A stretch of 64,000 nt of DNA from NCBI GenBank assembly GCA_949948895.1, contig CATLHE010000003.1:62001-126000 (forward strand), in the 5' to 3' direction. Below the pieces are notes generated by a model, which had not been told where the DNA came from, made no database searches, and was given only the letters and a program-made list of their open reading frames with translations. Shown here one piece after another: positions 1 to 9,534 of the stretch. Position 1 is the stretch's first letter. The number at the start of each line of letters is the position of its first letter. The position numbers and the translations under genes are program-made. The stretch comes from an uncultured Christensenella sp. (GTDB lineage Bacteria; Bacillota; Clostridia; Christensenellales; Pumilibacteraceae).

Positions 1-1977
1 TTGGAACCCGACATACTGCCCGGGCGTTTCCCCAACCTTCTCGTAAACGGCGCGACGGGTATAGCGGTTGGTCTTGCGACCAACATTCCGCCGCATAACC
101 TCATGGAGACGATAGACGGCGTTATAGCGTATATCGACAATCCGAGGATAACGCTCAAAGACATGATGAAGATCATCAAGGGCCCCGATTTCCCGACGGG
201 CGGCGTTATTATCCCCACCGATCTTGCGCAAGCATACGAGACGGGTAAGGGCAAGATACAGATACGCGCAAAAATGCATATCGAAAACGACGGCGATAAA
301 AAGATAATCGTCATCGACGAGATACCGTACAACGTAAACAAAGCGCAGCTACTGGAAAGCATAATCAAAGTGCGCGAGGATAAAAAGGGTGTGCTTTCGG
401 GCATAACCGACGTGGTGGACGAGTCCGACCGCAGCGGCACGCGCGCGGTCATCAAGGTCAAGCGCGACTATAATCCCCGCGAAATAATCAATATGCTCTT
501 TAAGTGCACCAATCTCTCGACAAACTTCTCGTTCAATATGGTAGCCATTGCCGACGGCAAGCCTCAGCTTATGGGCTTGCTCGACATTATAGCGTACTAC
601 GTGAACTATCAGCGCGAGGTTGTTCTTCGCCGCACCAAGTACGAGCTCGACGCGGCGAGAAAACGCGAGCATATATTGGAAGGTCTTGTTATCGCCGTCC
701 GTAATATCGACGAGGTAATCAAGATAATCAAGGCGAGCGCAAACACGACGGCGGCGAAAGAAGCGTTGAGAAAGCGGTTCGAGCTGTCGGAGATACAGTC
801 GCAGGCGGTTCTCGATATGCGGCTCGCAAGACTTACTCACCTCGAAATATTCAAGCTCGAAAAAGAGCTTGCGGACGTCAGGAGCGAGATAGCGCGCTTA
901 GAAGCTATCGTTGCGTCCAAGCGCCTTCAGATGGAGCTTGTAAAGACCGAGCTTCTCGGTATACGCAAACAGTACAGAGAGAACAGAAAGTCTGCGATCG
1001 TCGACAGCGCGGAAAAATATTCCGTACCGAGCGACGACGAAAAACCGACGTTCGAGTACGTTATCGCCGCGAACGGCATGCATCAGGTCAAGAAGATGCT
1101 GGTCAAGAACTTTACCATGGCGACCAAGGACTTTACCGATACGTCCACGCTCAGCGAGATATGCTCGTCCATAGTCAAGGCTAAATCGACCGATCGGATA
1201 TTCTGCTTCACCAACCTCGGCAACTGCTACAAAGTGGACGTGGAGAGTATTCCCGACGGCAAGTGGCGCGAAAAGGGCGTCGCGCTCAGCGAGATCGTCG
1301 CGGACGCCGTGGAAGGCGAGTTCCCCGTGTACATGCGTCTCATAGAGGAAAAACTGCCTAAGGGCGACATACTGTTCTATACGCGCATGGGACTTATAAA
1401 GCGGTCTTCCTGGAGCGAATACAACGTAGTCAAATCGGCGTTTGCCGCAACCAAGCTCAGAGAGGGCGACGAGGTCATCGCCATGGAAGACTTTGTCGAC
1501 GGCAATTCGCTCATGTTCGTTACCAAAGACGGTATGTGCCTTAACGCGGACATGTCGGACGTTCCCGCGCAAGGCCGCGTGGCTACGGGCGTCAAGGGTA
1601 TCGCGCTTGCCGACGGCGACGAGTGCGTGATGATTCGACAGGTCAACGGCGACGGCGAGATCGCGCTCCTTACGGACAGAGGCTTTGCCAAGCGCGTATT
1701 GGTGTCGCAGATAGACGTCATGGCGCGCTACCGCAAGGGCATCAAGATAATCGACTTCGGCAAGACCAAAGCCGACAACGGCAGCAAGATAGTATACGCC
1801 GCGTGCGTGACCGTGCCGTTCAAAGTAGTGCTCAACGTCGACGACGAGTACCTTACCGCATACTCGACGGAAAACTTCTCGATAGAAAACCGCACGCATG
1901 CGGGCAAGCCGCTTCTTAAAGGCAAGCACACTATATCGGCGGGCTATGCGTATAACGACAAACTTATAAACGGCTGA
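1..1977 (+). CDS. Type IIA topoisomerase subunit A (GyrA/ParC family), 5' truncated by window edge
   Basis: RFPNLLVNGATGIAVGLATNIPPHNLMETIDGV motif, coiled-coil region and C-terminal beta-pinwheel repeats. Confidence 0.93.
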   Translation: MEPDILPGRFPNLLVNGATGIAVGLATNIPPHNLMETIDGVIAYIDNPRITLKDMMKIIKGPDFPTGGVIIPTDLAQAYETGKGKIQIRAKMHIENDGDKKIIVIDEIPYNVNKAQLLESIIKVREDKKGVLSGITDVVDESDRSGTRAVIKVKRDYNPREIINMLFKCTNLSTNFSFNMVAIADGKPQLMGLLDIIAYYVNYQREVVLRRTKYELDAARKREHILEGLVIAVRNIDEVIKIIKASANTTAAKEALRKRFELSEIQSQAVLDMRLARLTHLEIFKLEKELADVRSEIARLEAIVASKRLQMELVKTELLGIRKQYRENRKSAIVDSAEKYSVPSDDEKPTFEYVIAANGMHQVKKMLVKNFTMATKDFTDTSTLSEICSSIVKAKSTDRIFCFTNLGNCYKVDVESIPDGKWREKGVALSEIVADAVEGEFPVYMRLIEEKLPKGDILFYTRMGLIKRSSWSEYNVVKSAFAATKLREGDEVIAMEDFVDGNSLMFVTKDGMCLNADMSDVPAQGRVATGVKGIALADGDECVMIRQVNGDGEIALLTDRGFAKRVLVSQIDVMARYRKGIKIIDFGKTKADNGSKIVYAACVTVPFKVVLNVDDEYLTAYSTENFSIENRTHAGKPLLKGKHTISAGYAYNDKLING

Positions 1978-2017
1978 TGTTGAAAAATGTTGTTATACGA
2001 ACTGTAAAGGAGATAAA

Positions 2018-2086
2018 ATGGCTTTAATTTGCATAATTTCATTTGTAATATTTTTTCTGATAGCCATAGCTAAAAATAATAAATAA
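2018..2086 (+). CDS. Putative 22-aa single-TM peptide MALICIISFVIFFLIAIAKNNK
   Basis: ATG preceded by GTAAAGGAGATAAA (strong SD), hydrophobic core with polar C-terminus, followed by a terminator; below the ORF-track cutoff. Confidence 0.45.
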   Translation: MALICIISFVIFFLIAIAKNNK

Positions 2087-2116
2087 AAATGATTTTATAG
2101 CATAGATTGCGATATC

Positions 2117-2158
2117 AAAAAAGAGGAGCGAGAATATTAAAATTCTTTGCTCCTTTTT
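2117..2158 (+). terminator. Rho-independent terminator-like hairpin
   Basis: AGGAGCGAGAATattaAAATTCTTTGCTCCTTTTT. Confidence 0.7.
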
Positions 2159-2317
2159 AATTTCGTTATTTGTTAGAGTTCGTGTTTTAAAAATTATGTT
2201 TAAGTATTAGTTAAATCATAATATTTACCTAGAATAAAGTCGTAATTTTGAATGCAACTTCTACTAAACGCTTTACTATTTCATTTATTTTTCTGCGCGT
2301 CTACATATAATAACAGC

Positions 2318-2821
2318 ATGGAAAAGCGTATCAAACGTATATTGAGCATTGCCGCGGTAGCCGCCGCGGGCATAGTCGCGACTGCGGCGTTTGCCGTTTG
2401 CGCGGTGTTTCCCAATAAGTACGCGCACGAACTGAATGCCGCCGCCGACGAGTTCGGATTGGACCGCGTGTTCGTGCAGGCTGTAGTGTGGACGGAGAGC
2501 AAGTTCGACGCAAGAGCGGTGTCAGGAAAAGGCGCGATGGGACTCATGCAGCTAATGCCCGACACACTGACGGAATGTGCGACCGCGATAGGCGAGCGTG
2601 CCGACGGGTTCGACCCCAAAGTCAATCTCAGGTGCGGCTGTTATTATCTTTCGCTCATGCTCGATAAGTTCGGCGGCAACAAGAGCGCCGCGCTCATGGC
2701 GTACAATGCGGGAGAAAACAACGCACGAAGATTCTTGAACGGCGAGCGCGTATTCCCCGAAACCGAGGAATATTTAAAGTCCGTGAAGCGCGCCGAAAAA
2801 GTGTACGATGTGTTCGGCTGA
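2318..2821 (+). CDS. Lytic transglycosylase (SLT domain), N-terminal membrane anchor
   Basis: AVVWTESKFDARAVSGKGAMGLMQLMP...YNAGENNARRF SLT motifs; start MEKRIKR placed after TATAAT-N6. Confidence 0.9.
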   Translation: MEKRIKRILSIAAVAAAGIVATAAFAVCAVFPNKYAHELNAAADEFGLDRVFVQAVVWTESKFDARAVSGKGAMGLMQLMPDTLTECATAIGERADGFDPKVNLRCGCYYLSLMLDKFGGNKSAALMAYNAGENNARRFLNGERVFPETEEYLKSVKRAEKVYDVFG

Positions 2822-2850
2822 GTCGAAAAAGACAAGTCGCGCGGTATGAT

Positions 2851-3489
2851 TCAGGCTCTCGATCTACAAAAAAGCGCGTCGAACAGCTCGACTATTTCCG
2901 CTTGGAACTCGGCTTTGTCGCTGTCCGAGGGAACGCAAAAATCGGCTAGCGACGCGCGCACCTCGTCGGGAAGTTGTGCGTCTATAATGTTTGCCGCGTC
3001 CTCTTCTTTCGTGCCGTCACGCGCCGTTATGCGCTTTATACGTGTGCTTCTCGCGCACGTAACGCAAACTACTGCGTCGCATAACGCGCCTAGCCCCGCT
3101 TCATACAGCAGCGGAGCGGAAAGAACTACGGGCGGCGGAGTGCTTTTAATGAGCCTTGTTATTTCCGCTGTGATGAGCGGGTGAGTGTATTCGTCAAGCT
3201 TTTTTTTCGAGCCGCTGTCTCTGCCGATGAGCGCGCGGAGCGCGGCGCGGTCTAGCGAGCCGTCGGGTGCTTTCGCCTGCGGAAACATCTCGGTGAGTCT
3301 TTTCTCGCAGGACGTGCCTTTTGCCGTGAGCGCGCGGGAAACCTCGTCCGCGTCTATTACGGAATAGCCCGCGGCGATAAGCGCGTCGGTCGCGACAGTC
3401 TTGCCGCTCGCTATGCCGCCCGTCAAGCCGACGGTATTCACGGGTTTACGGAATCCTTTAAGTTCGCGTTCGTTGCGTTTGTACTTCAT
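2851..3489 (-). CDS. coaE: Dephospho-CoA kinase
   Basis: VGLTGGIASGKTVATDAL P-loop, VIDADEVSR, APLLYEAGL. Confidence 0.93.
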   Translation of the reverse strand: MKYKRNERELKGFRKPVNTVGLTGGIASGKTVATDALIAAGYSVIDADEVSRALTAKGTSCEKRLTEMFPQAKAPDGSLDRAALRALIGRDSGSKKKLDEYTHPLITAEITRLIKSTPPPVVLSAPLLYEAGLGALCDAVVCVTCARSTRIKRITARDGTKEEDAANIIDAQLPDEVRASLADFCVPSDSDKAEFQAEIVELFDALFCRSRA

Positions 3490-5981
3490 TACTTACATTC
3501 CATCCAGTTGTTGCCCACCGAAATATCCACGTCGAGCGGCACGCTTAGTTTTACCGCGTTTTCCATCTCGGTCTTGAGAATGTCTTTTACTTTATCGACC
3601 TCGTCTTTCGCCGCGTCGATCACAAGCTCGTCGTGAACTTGCAAGACAAGCTTGGACTTCATGCCTTTGAGTTTTTCGCTCACGTTGACCATGGCTATTT
3701 TGATGATGTCGGCGGCTGTGCCTTGAAGCGGCGCGTTCATTGCCGCGCGCTCGCCGAACTTTTTGATATTGAATTTTGCCGAAGTCAGTTCGGGTATGGA
3801 GCGGCGCCTGCCGAACGCGGTAACTGCGTAGCCCGTCGCTTTTGCCGTATCGACCAGCGCGTCCAAGTATGTCTTGACCGCGGGGAAGCGCTCGAAGTAA
3901 CGTTTGATATACCCGTCGGCTTTTTTCGCCGATATGTGGATATTCCGTCCAAGTCCGTAATTGCTTATGCCGTAGACAATGCCGAAATTGACGGCTTTGG
4001 CGTCCCGTCGCATAGCGGGCGTGACTTCGTCGGGATCGACTGCAAACACTTCCGCGGCGGTGGCTCGGTGAATGTCGTAGCCGTTCTCGAATGCGTCTAT
4101 CATTTTGGGATCGCCCGAAAAATGCGCCAAAAGCTTTAATTCTATCTGACTGTAATCGGCGTCCACCAATACGTTGCCGCGCTTGGGAACGAACATTGAG
4201 CGAAGCACGCGCCCCTCGTCCGAGCGCGTCGGGATGTTTTGAAGATTGGGGTCGGTAGAGGACAGCCTGCCCGTAGTCGTCGCCATCTGATTGAACGACG
4301 TGTGTACCGTGCCGTCGGCACGGACGGCTTTTCGCACGCCGTCTATAAACGTGGACTTGAGCTTGGAGTAAAACCTGTATTTGAGTATCTCGTCGATTAT
4401 TTCGTATTCGCCCGCGAGCTGTTGCAATATCTCGGCTTTTGTGGAGTACGGCGGCTTGCCGGGGTACGGTATTTTAAGATCGTCAAACAGTACGGCGGCG
4501 AGCTGTTTGGGCGAGTTGAGATTGAAGTCCTTGCCGCTGATCTCGCGTATCCTCGTCGCGCTCTTCTTTTCGAGTTCGGTGAATTTAACGTCCGTCTCGT
4601 CGAGCTTGTCGCGGTCGATGGCAACGCCCTCGGTCTCCATGTCGAACAGCACTCTGAGTAGCGGCAGTTCGATCTTTTCGTAAAGCTCCGTCATGCCGCG
4701 CGTTTCGAGTTCTTTGCGGCACTCGGTATAAAGCGTAAAAAGCTCGGCGGCAGAGGTCGGCTCCAAGCGGTACTCGAGAAGATAGCCCATGAGCGCGACG
4801 TCGTCGGCATTGTGGATAGTCATTGGCGATACTGCATGCAGTAGAGGTTTGAGGTCAAACGTAAGTATGCGCTTGTCAAAAAGCGGCGAAAGCGCGCCGA
4901 ATATCCCGTCAAGCGTGAACGGCGAGAGCAGGTCGCCTGTTACGGGCGCGAAATAATCGACTGATTCTCCGAACGCGACGTGAACGCCGTCTTTGGACGC
5001 AAGAAGCGCCGCCGTGTCGCCGTCGAATGTTTTGACGCAATCATTGAGTTCGGAGATAGAGTGAAGCGTTATCGTTTCCGCGGTGCGCGCGCTTTTTTCG
5101 GGCGCGGCGTCCGAACTCGGCGCGGGTGCAAACAGTTCGGCGCGGCGCAGGAGCGATTTGAACTCGTAGCGCTCCATAAGCTCGCGCGCAGTGTGAGGGA
5201 ACGGCGTATATAGCAGACAGTCGTTTATATCGAACTCTATGGGAACGTTGCGGTCGATCTCGGCGAGCTTGTACGACAGCCTGGCGTCGGCTTCGCCCGT
5301 TTTGAGTTTGTCGCGGCGCGCGCCCGTTATATCGTTTAAGTGCGAGTAAACGCCGTCGAGCGAACCGTAAGCGGTAATGAGTTCGGCGGCGGACTTGTCG
5401 CCTATGCCCGCGACGCCCGGGATATTGTCGGACTTGTCGCCGGCAAGCGCTTTGAAATCGACGACGCGGTCGGCGGGCACGCCGAATACGCTCGGCACTT
5501 CGTCAAGCGAAATATCGGCAAGGTCGGTAATGCCGCGCTTGGTGAGAAGTACGTGGGTATCGGGCGAGACGAGTTGGAGACTGTCGCGGTCGCCCGTCAA
5601 TACGTAGGTGAAAACTTCGGTCTTTGCGAGCGTGCCTATAACGTCGTCCGCTTCGTAGCCCGCGAGCTCGTAACGCTTGATACCCATGGCGTCGAGAAGA
5701 GTTTTTAAAAGGTCGAGCTGAGACGCAAGATCGGGGTGCATGGGTTTTCGCGTCGACTTATACAGCGACGTGAGCTTGTGCCTGAACGTGGGCGCGTGAA
5801 CGTCAAACGTAGCGGCAACATACTTGGGCTTGTACTCGTCGATGAGCTTTACGAGCATAGAGGTAAAGCCGTACACCGCGCCGATAGGCTCGCCGCGCGA
5901 GGTGGTAAGCCCCGTCATGGCGTAAAACGCGCGGTTTATGAGCGAGTTGGAATCGATTATCAAAAAACTGTCTTTTTCCAT
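3489..5981 (-). CDS. polA: DNA polymerase I (5' nuclease + degenerate exonuclease + polymerase)
   Basis: LIIDSNSLINRAFYAM, AGDKSDNIPGV, DADYSQIELKLLAHFSGD, RRDAKAVNFGIVYGIS, LQVHDELV; start moved to ATG at 5981. Confidence 0.96.
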   Translation of the reverse strand: MEKDSFLIIDSNSLINRAFYAMTGLTTSRGEPIGAVYGFTSMLVKLIDEYKPKYVAATFDVHAPTFRHKLTSLYKSTRKPMHPDLASQLDLLKTLLDAMGIKRYELAGYEADDVIGTLAKTEVFTYVLTGDRDSLQLVSPDTHVLLTKRGITDLADISLDEVPSVFGVPADRVVDFKALAGDKSDNIPGVAGIGDKSAAELITAYGSLDGVYSHLNDITGARRDKLKTGEADARLSYKLAEIDRNVPIEFDINDCLLYTPFPHTARELMERYEFKSLLRRAELFAPAPSSDAAPEKSARTAETITLHSISELNDCVKTFDGDTAALLASKDGVHVAFGESVDYFAPVTGDLLSPFTLDGIFGALSPLFDKRILTFDLKPLLHAVSPMTIHNADDVALMGYLLEYRLEPTSAAELFTLYTECRKELETRGMTELYEKIELPLLRVLFDMETEGVAIDRDKLDETDVKFTELEKKSATRIREISGKDFNLNSPKQLAAVLFDDLKIPYPGKPPYSTKAEILQQLAGEYEIIDEILKYRFYSKLKSTFIDGVRKAVRADGTVHTSFNQMATTTGRLSSTDPNLQNIPTRSDEGRVLRSMFVPKRGNVLVDADYSQIELKLLAHFSGDPKMIDAFENGYDIHRATAAEVFAVDPDEVTPAMRRDAKAVNFGIVYGISNYGLGRNIHISAKKADGYIKRYFERFPAVKTYLDALVDTAKATGYAVTAFGRRRSIPELTSAKFNIKKFGERAAMNAPLQGTAADIIKIAMVNVSEKLKGMKSKLVLQVHDELVIDAAKDEVDKVKDILKTEMENAVKLSVPLDVDISVGNNWMECK

Positions 5982-5987
5982 AAGACG

Positions 5988-5993
5988 ATTATA
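5988..5993 (-). promoter_or_regulatory. -10 box (TATAAT) 6 nt upstream of polA ATG
   Basis: Minus strand TTGTAA-17-TATAAT-CGTCTT-ATG. Confidence 0.65.
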
Positions 5994-6062
5994 CACTATT
6001 TTTACGAATATTACAATACTGCGCGACAAAAAACGAAAATTATAAAAATTATGCTGAAACGG

Positions 6063-6094
6063 TTGACAACGACGCCGCCTTTTGGTATTATAAT
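6063..6094 (+). promoter_or_regulatory. Promoter of tRNA-Ala
   Basis: TTGACA, 17 nt, TATTAT (overlapping TATAAT). Confidence 0.75.
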
Positions 6095-6111
6095 TAACGT
6101 TCGGCACGTAC

Positions 6112-6187
6112 GGGGATATAGCTCAGTTGGTAGAGCGCCTGCTTTGCAAGCAGGATGTCAGCGGTTCGAGTCCGCTTATCTCCACCA
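6112..6187 (+). tRNA. tRNA-Ala (anticodon TGC)
   Basis: GGGGATATAGCTCAGTTGGTAGAGC...CTTTGCAAG...GGTTCGAGTCC...TATCTCCACCA; cloverleaf complete with encoded CCA. Confidence 0.97.
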
Positions 6188-6280
6188 GTAGCTTAATGCT
6201 GCACCCATTGTCGCGTCGTTTCTACGCGGAAACGCAAGTCGTTATTCCGCGTAGCGCATATGCGGTATTGTACGACCAAA

Positions 6281-6350
6281 GATAGCTCGGCTGTCGGGCG
6301 TCATACTGCTACGTAGCGAGTATAAGGCGGGGGTCGTGGTTCGACAAGGC
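6281..6350 (+). pseudogene. tRNA-like remnant (D-arm and T-arm-like pieces)
   Basis: GATAGCTCGGCTGTCGGGCG ... AAGGCGGGGGTCGTGGTTCGAC, matching parts of tRNA-Ile at 6460-6536. Confidence 0.5.
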
Positions 6351-6383
6351 GCAACGCGCCGCAACCAAACAATAAAATAATAA

Positions 6384-6410
6384 AGGAATGTAGCTCAGCT
6401 GTCGGGCGCC
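6384..6410 (+). pseudogene. Truncated 5' half of tRNA-Ile
   Basis: AGGAATGTAGCTCAGC followed by divergent GTCGGGCGCC; same AATAATAAAGGAATG lead-in as the intact tRNA. Confidence 0.6.
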
Positions 6411-6459
6411 GCACGGATACAAGCAACGCGCACGAAACAACAAATCAACAAAATAGTAA

Positions 6460-6536
6460 AGGAATGTAGCTCAGCAGGTTAGAGCACCACCCTGATAAGG
6501 TGGGGGTCGGTGGTTCGAGTCCACTCATTCCTACCA
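6460..6536 (+). tRNA. tRNA-Ile (anticodon GAT)
   Basis: AGGAATGTAGCTCAGCAGGTTAGAGCACCACCCTGATAAGGTGGGGGTCGGTGGTTCGAGTCCACTCATTCCTACCA; acceptor AGGAATG/CATTCCT. Confidence 0.96.
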
Positions 6537-6540
6537 AAAC

Positions 6541-6574
6541 AAACCTAAAACGAACCGCAATGTTTTAGGTTTTG
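6541..6574 (+). terminator. Terminator after tRNA-Ile
   Basis: AAACCTAAAAC-gaaccgcaat-GTTTTAGGTTTT. Confidence 0.75.
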
Positions 6575-6736
6575 TGTTTGCCGCTTTTCGAGTCTCGATT
6601 ATAGTCCGTAATATTGTGGTTTGCCGTTCGATTCGTTAATTGCGGCGGGTGCTTGATTGCGCTAAAAAGTATTGATTTTTTATCGAAAATATGCTATACA
6701 TTGTATAATAATTTTGTACTATAACGAGGAAATCAT

Positions 6737-7450
6737 ATGACGCCGCAAGATTTATATACTCCTATCGGAAAAGAATACGAATTATTAAAACAATCTATCG
6801 ATACAAAAGATTTATCTTATATTTTGTCGTTAGCGTTGAAAGTGCATGCTTTGGTTCACCCCGAAGAAATATCTCAATCTAATGAAAACACTATTGCTGA
6901 TTATGTGCTTGAATATATGCTCAAAGGCGATAATAAAACAATTCTTGTTCCGAGAATGGATTGCGGAGTTGATTTGAATTGGGCAGGAACGGATAGGGTG
7001 CCGATGTGCTGGCATTTTTGGCATACGTATAGGATAGAAGATTTAGTGTCGAATATTTTGGTTGCGGACTGTAATCAAATTTTTAACGACGAATATCGCA
7101 AGCGTATTAACGCGTCTATTATAGATACGGGTAACGCTTTGGAGTTTGATGAAGCGGTCTCATTCGGTAAAGCCATAAACGTCGCTGCGTTGAAAGACTA
7201 TATGTTTGCCGTCGGAAAAAACACTCGCAAGATAATATCGCAGTTAACTCTTGATGATTTGTCAAAGAAAGCCGAAAAACATCAATTACAACGCATTTTT
7301 GAAGTAGGCGGTTTAACCGATGATAAACGGTCAAAGTGGTTGATCGACTATTGGGGCGGACTGACGGTATTTGAAATGATACTTACTCCGTTCACCGACC
7401 ACCATATGATGCATTTGCCGCCTTGTCTCAATAATTTGCCTATATTGTAA
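6737..7450 (+). CDS. DinB-family-like protein
   Basis: HFWHTYRIEDLVSNIL and GLTVFEMILTPFTDHHMMHL spaced His residues as in DinB/DUF664-type bundles. Confidence 0.5.
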   Translation: MTPQDLYTPIGKEYELLKQSIDTKDLSYILSLALKVHALVHPEEISQSNENTIADYVLEYMLKGDNKTILVPRMDCGVDLNWAGTDRVPMCWHFWHTYRIEDLVSNILVADCNQIFNDEYRKRINASIIDTGNALEFDEAVSFGKAINVAALKDYMFAVGKNTRKIISQLTLDDLSKKAEKHQLQRIFEVGGLTDDKRSKWLIDYWGGLTVFEMILTPFTDHHMMHLPPCLNNLPIL

Positions 7451-7492
7451 ACTATTCGTTTTAGGTTGGGTAAGTCCTACCAAAAGGCATAT

Positions 7493-7516
7493 AAGGGCGC
7501 ACCTTGCGCCCTTTTT
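7493..7516 (+). terminator. Terminator hairpin
   Basis: AAGGGCGCAccTTGCGCCCTTTTT. Confidence 0.7.
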
Positions 7517-7634
7517 GCGTGTCTCGACTGCGGTCACGTACGTCTATGTACGCTCCCTTGCCTCGCACTTAAAAGAACACAATCCGGACTTCTCTGCCTT
7601 TTGGGCGTGTTGACCCGAAAGGGTCGTTTTTGCG

Positions 7635-7651
7635 TTGGTAGGAATGAGTGG
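7635..7651 (-). repeat. Inverted copy of tRNA-Ile 3' end
   Basis: TTGGTAGGAATGAGTGG is the exact reverse complement of 6521-6537. Confidence 0.75.
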
Positions 7652-7737
7652 CAAGACCATGCAGGGCGGAGAAAAGCATGTCGGAAAGGAACGGTTTTTC
7701 GCTGTATGTTTCGTCGAGCGGACGGATCTTATCGGAA

Positions 7738-7766
7738 TTGACAAAACAAGCCGCGTCTGTTATAAT
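7738..7766 (+). promoter_or_regulatory. Consensus sigma-A promoter for AraC-type regulator
   Basis: TTGACA-17 nt-TATAAT, ATG 6 nt after the -10. Confidence 0.88.
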
Positions 7767-7772
7767 ACGGAC

Positions 7773-8579
7773 ATGGCGTTTTCTTTGGATAAAATCTTTA
7801 CGACGCGCACGGCGTTACCCAAAAACGGCGGAGTAATCGAAATATTGCCGGCGTCGGAGCTTCGTCCTTATGTGCGTTGTTTTTGGACATATCGGTCAAG
7901 CGATAACGATAATGCAATGCGCGTCATTCCCGATTGTTGCGCCGATATCATTTTCGATATTGATAACGGCGGCGTAAGCTTTGTCGGCGCAGGCTTTGAC
8001 AGCTTTACGGTAAAAAGCATGCCTAATGTTTTCGGGATTCGGTTTTATCTTTGGTCGGTTCCGCAATTCACACGGGTAAACGCCGCTTTGTTGTACGGGC
8101 GGCAAGCAGAATTTGGCGACTTATTCCGAGGATTCAATGTTTTTTCACGAAAGATATTTCAAGCGAAAAATTCGGCGGAAATGGTTGAATTATCCGAACA
8201 ATTTCTTTTGAGGATACTAAACGAACGTTTTGAAAGCGACGTTATGAACAGTTTGTATTCAATGATAGTAAATTACGGAAATATTTCGGTGGGCGAGCTT
8301 GCCAGCAAAATTGCCGTAAGTAAGCGAACTTTGGAGCGGAAGTTTATGCAAAATATAGGAGTTTCCCCAAAATCGGTTTCGGACGCCATAAGATACCAGC
8401 TGCTTTGGCAAGATTGCATAAACGGCGATTTCAACATATTAGACGGGGTGGAAAAATACGGATATTACGATCAGGCGCATTTATACAACGACTTTAAAAA
8501 GTATCACGGCATCGGGCTTGCCGACGCATTTAAAGAATATTCCGATTTGTCGCATTTTTACAATACACATTCGATATAA
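7773..8579 (+). CDS. AraC-family helix-turn-helix transcriptional regulator
   Basis: N-terminal effector-like domain, C-terminal SVGELASKIAVSKRTLERKF...GYYDQAHLYNDFKKYHG AraC HTH. Confidence 0.88.
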   Translation: MAFSLDKIFTTRTALPKNGGVIEILPASELRPYVRCFWTYRSSDNDNAMRVIPDCCADIIFDIDNGGVSFVGAGFDSFTVKSMPNVFGIRFYLWSVPQFTRVNAALLYGRQAEFGDLFRGFNVFSRKIFQAKNSAEMVELSEQFLLRILNERFESDVMNSLYSMIVNYGNISVGELASKIAVSKRTLERKFMQNIGVSPKSVSDAIRYQLLWQDCINGDFNILDGVEKYGYYDQAHLYNDFKKYHGIGLADAFKEYSDLSHFYNTHSI

Positions 8580-8619
8580 AAATTTATAATATCTGTAGTT
8601 TATTAGAGAGGTATTTGTT

Positions 8620-9534
8620 ATGATAAACGAGGTTTACGAAAAAGCGCGGAAATTCATATATCGCAATGCGCGTCCGCTTGATCTGGCGCTTTGGAAATAT
8701 CATTTCGAGGGCGGCGGCAAAAAGGACGTGATTGACGTTTTGGCATTTTATCAGAATGCGGACGGAGGGTTCGGACATGGCATAGAACCAGATTTCCTGA
8801 ATCCCAATTCAACGCCGATAGCCACATGGCGAGCGATAGGTATTCTTAATGAAATCGACGCGTCTGCCGATGAAAAAATCGTTAAGGATATTTTGAGATA
8901 TTTGGATAGCGGCAAAGATTTCCAAGACGGCAAGTGGTTTAACACCGTAAAAACCAACAACGATTATCCGCATGCCGTGTGGTGGGAATGCGACAGTGAA
9001 ATAGGCATTCCGAACGATAACCCTACGATTAGCCTTGCCGGGTTTGCGATAAAGCATGCCGACAAAAATAGCGCACTTTACAAAAAAGCAGAAAAAATTG
9101 CGGTAAACGCAGCAAAAACTTTGACGGTATCGACTGAGCTCGAAATGCACACGGCGCGGCTTTATATTGAGCTATATGAATATTGTTCGACTATCGAAGG
9201 GTTTGATCTGTTCGATTTGGGTTTGTTTAAATCTGCTTTGTATTCCGCAATTAAAAACATTGTTTGCACCGATTCTTCCAAATGGTTTACGGAATACGTT
9301 TGCAAGCCGTCGTTTTATTATGACGGATACAAACTTGTTTTCGATATTTTGGGAATGGATCTATGTAGGAAAGAGGGAGAATTGATGCTTAATAACCGTT
9401 TGCCGGACGGTTCTTTCCCAGTCACATGGCTATGGCATAACGACTTTAAAGAATATTATGTTGCGGAAAATTGGTGGAAGTCCAACATACTAATAAATAA
9501 TTTGCTTTATCTTAGGGATTTAAAATTCATTTAA
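8620..9534 (+). CDS. Prenyltransferase/terpene-cyclase-like alpha/alpha-barrel hypothetical protein
   Basis: LAFYQNADGGFGHGIEP, RYLDSGKDFQDGKW, DGSFPVTW repeat-type motifs; SD before ATG. Confidence 0.45.
   Translation: MINEVYEKARKFIYRNARPLDLALWKYHFEGGGKKDVIDVLAFYQNADGGFGHGIEPDFLNPNSTPIATWRAIGILNEIDASADEKIVKDILRYLDSGKDFQDGKWFNTVKTNNDYPHAVWWECDSEIGIPNDNPTISLAGFAIKHADKNSALYKKAEKIAVNAAKTLTVSTELEMHTARLYIELYEYCSTIEGFDLFDLGLFKSALYSAIKNIVCTDSSKWFTEYVCKPSFYYDGYKLVFDILGMDLCRKEGELMLNNRLPDGSFPVTWLWHNDFKEYYVAENWWKSNILINNLLYLRDLKFI

Noticed and set aside
3489-5981. PolA proofreading exonuclease as a functional domain
   Set aside because: The middle region lacks the DxE...D catalytic pattern at the expected place (TAALLASKDGVHVAF), as in other exo-degenerate Firmicutes PolA; ordinary rather than novel.
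6281-6350. A third functional tRNA
   Set aside because: D-arm and T-arm-like strings are present but no pairing acceptor stem or anticodon arm; better read as a degenerate copy.
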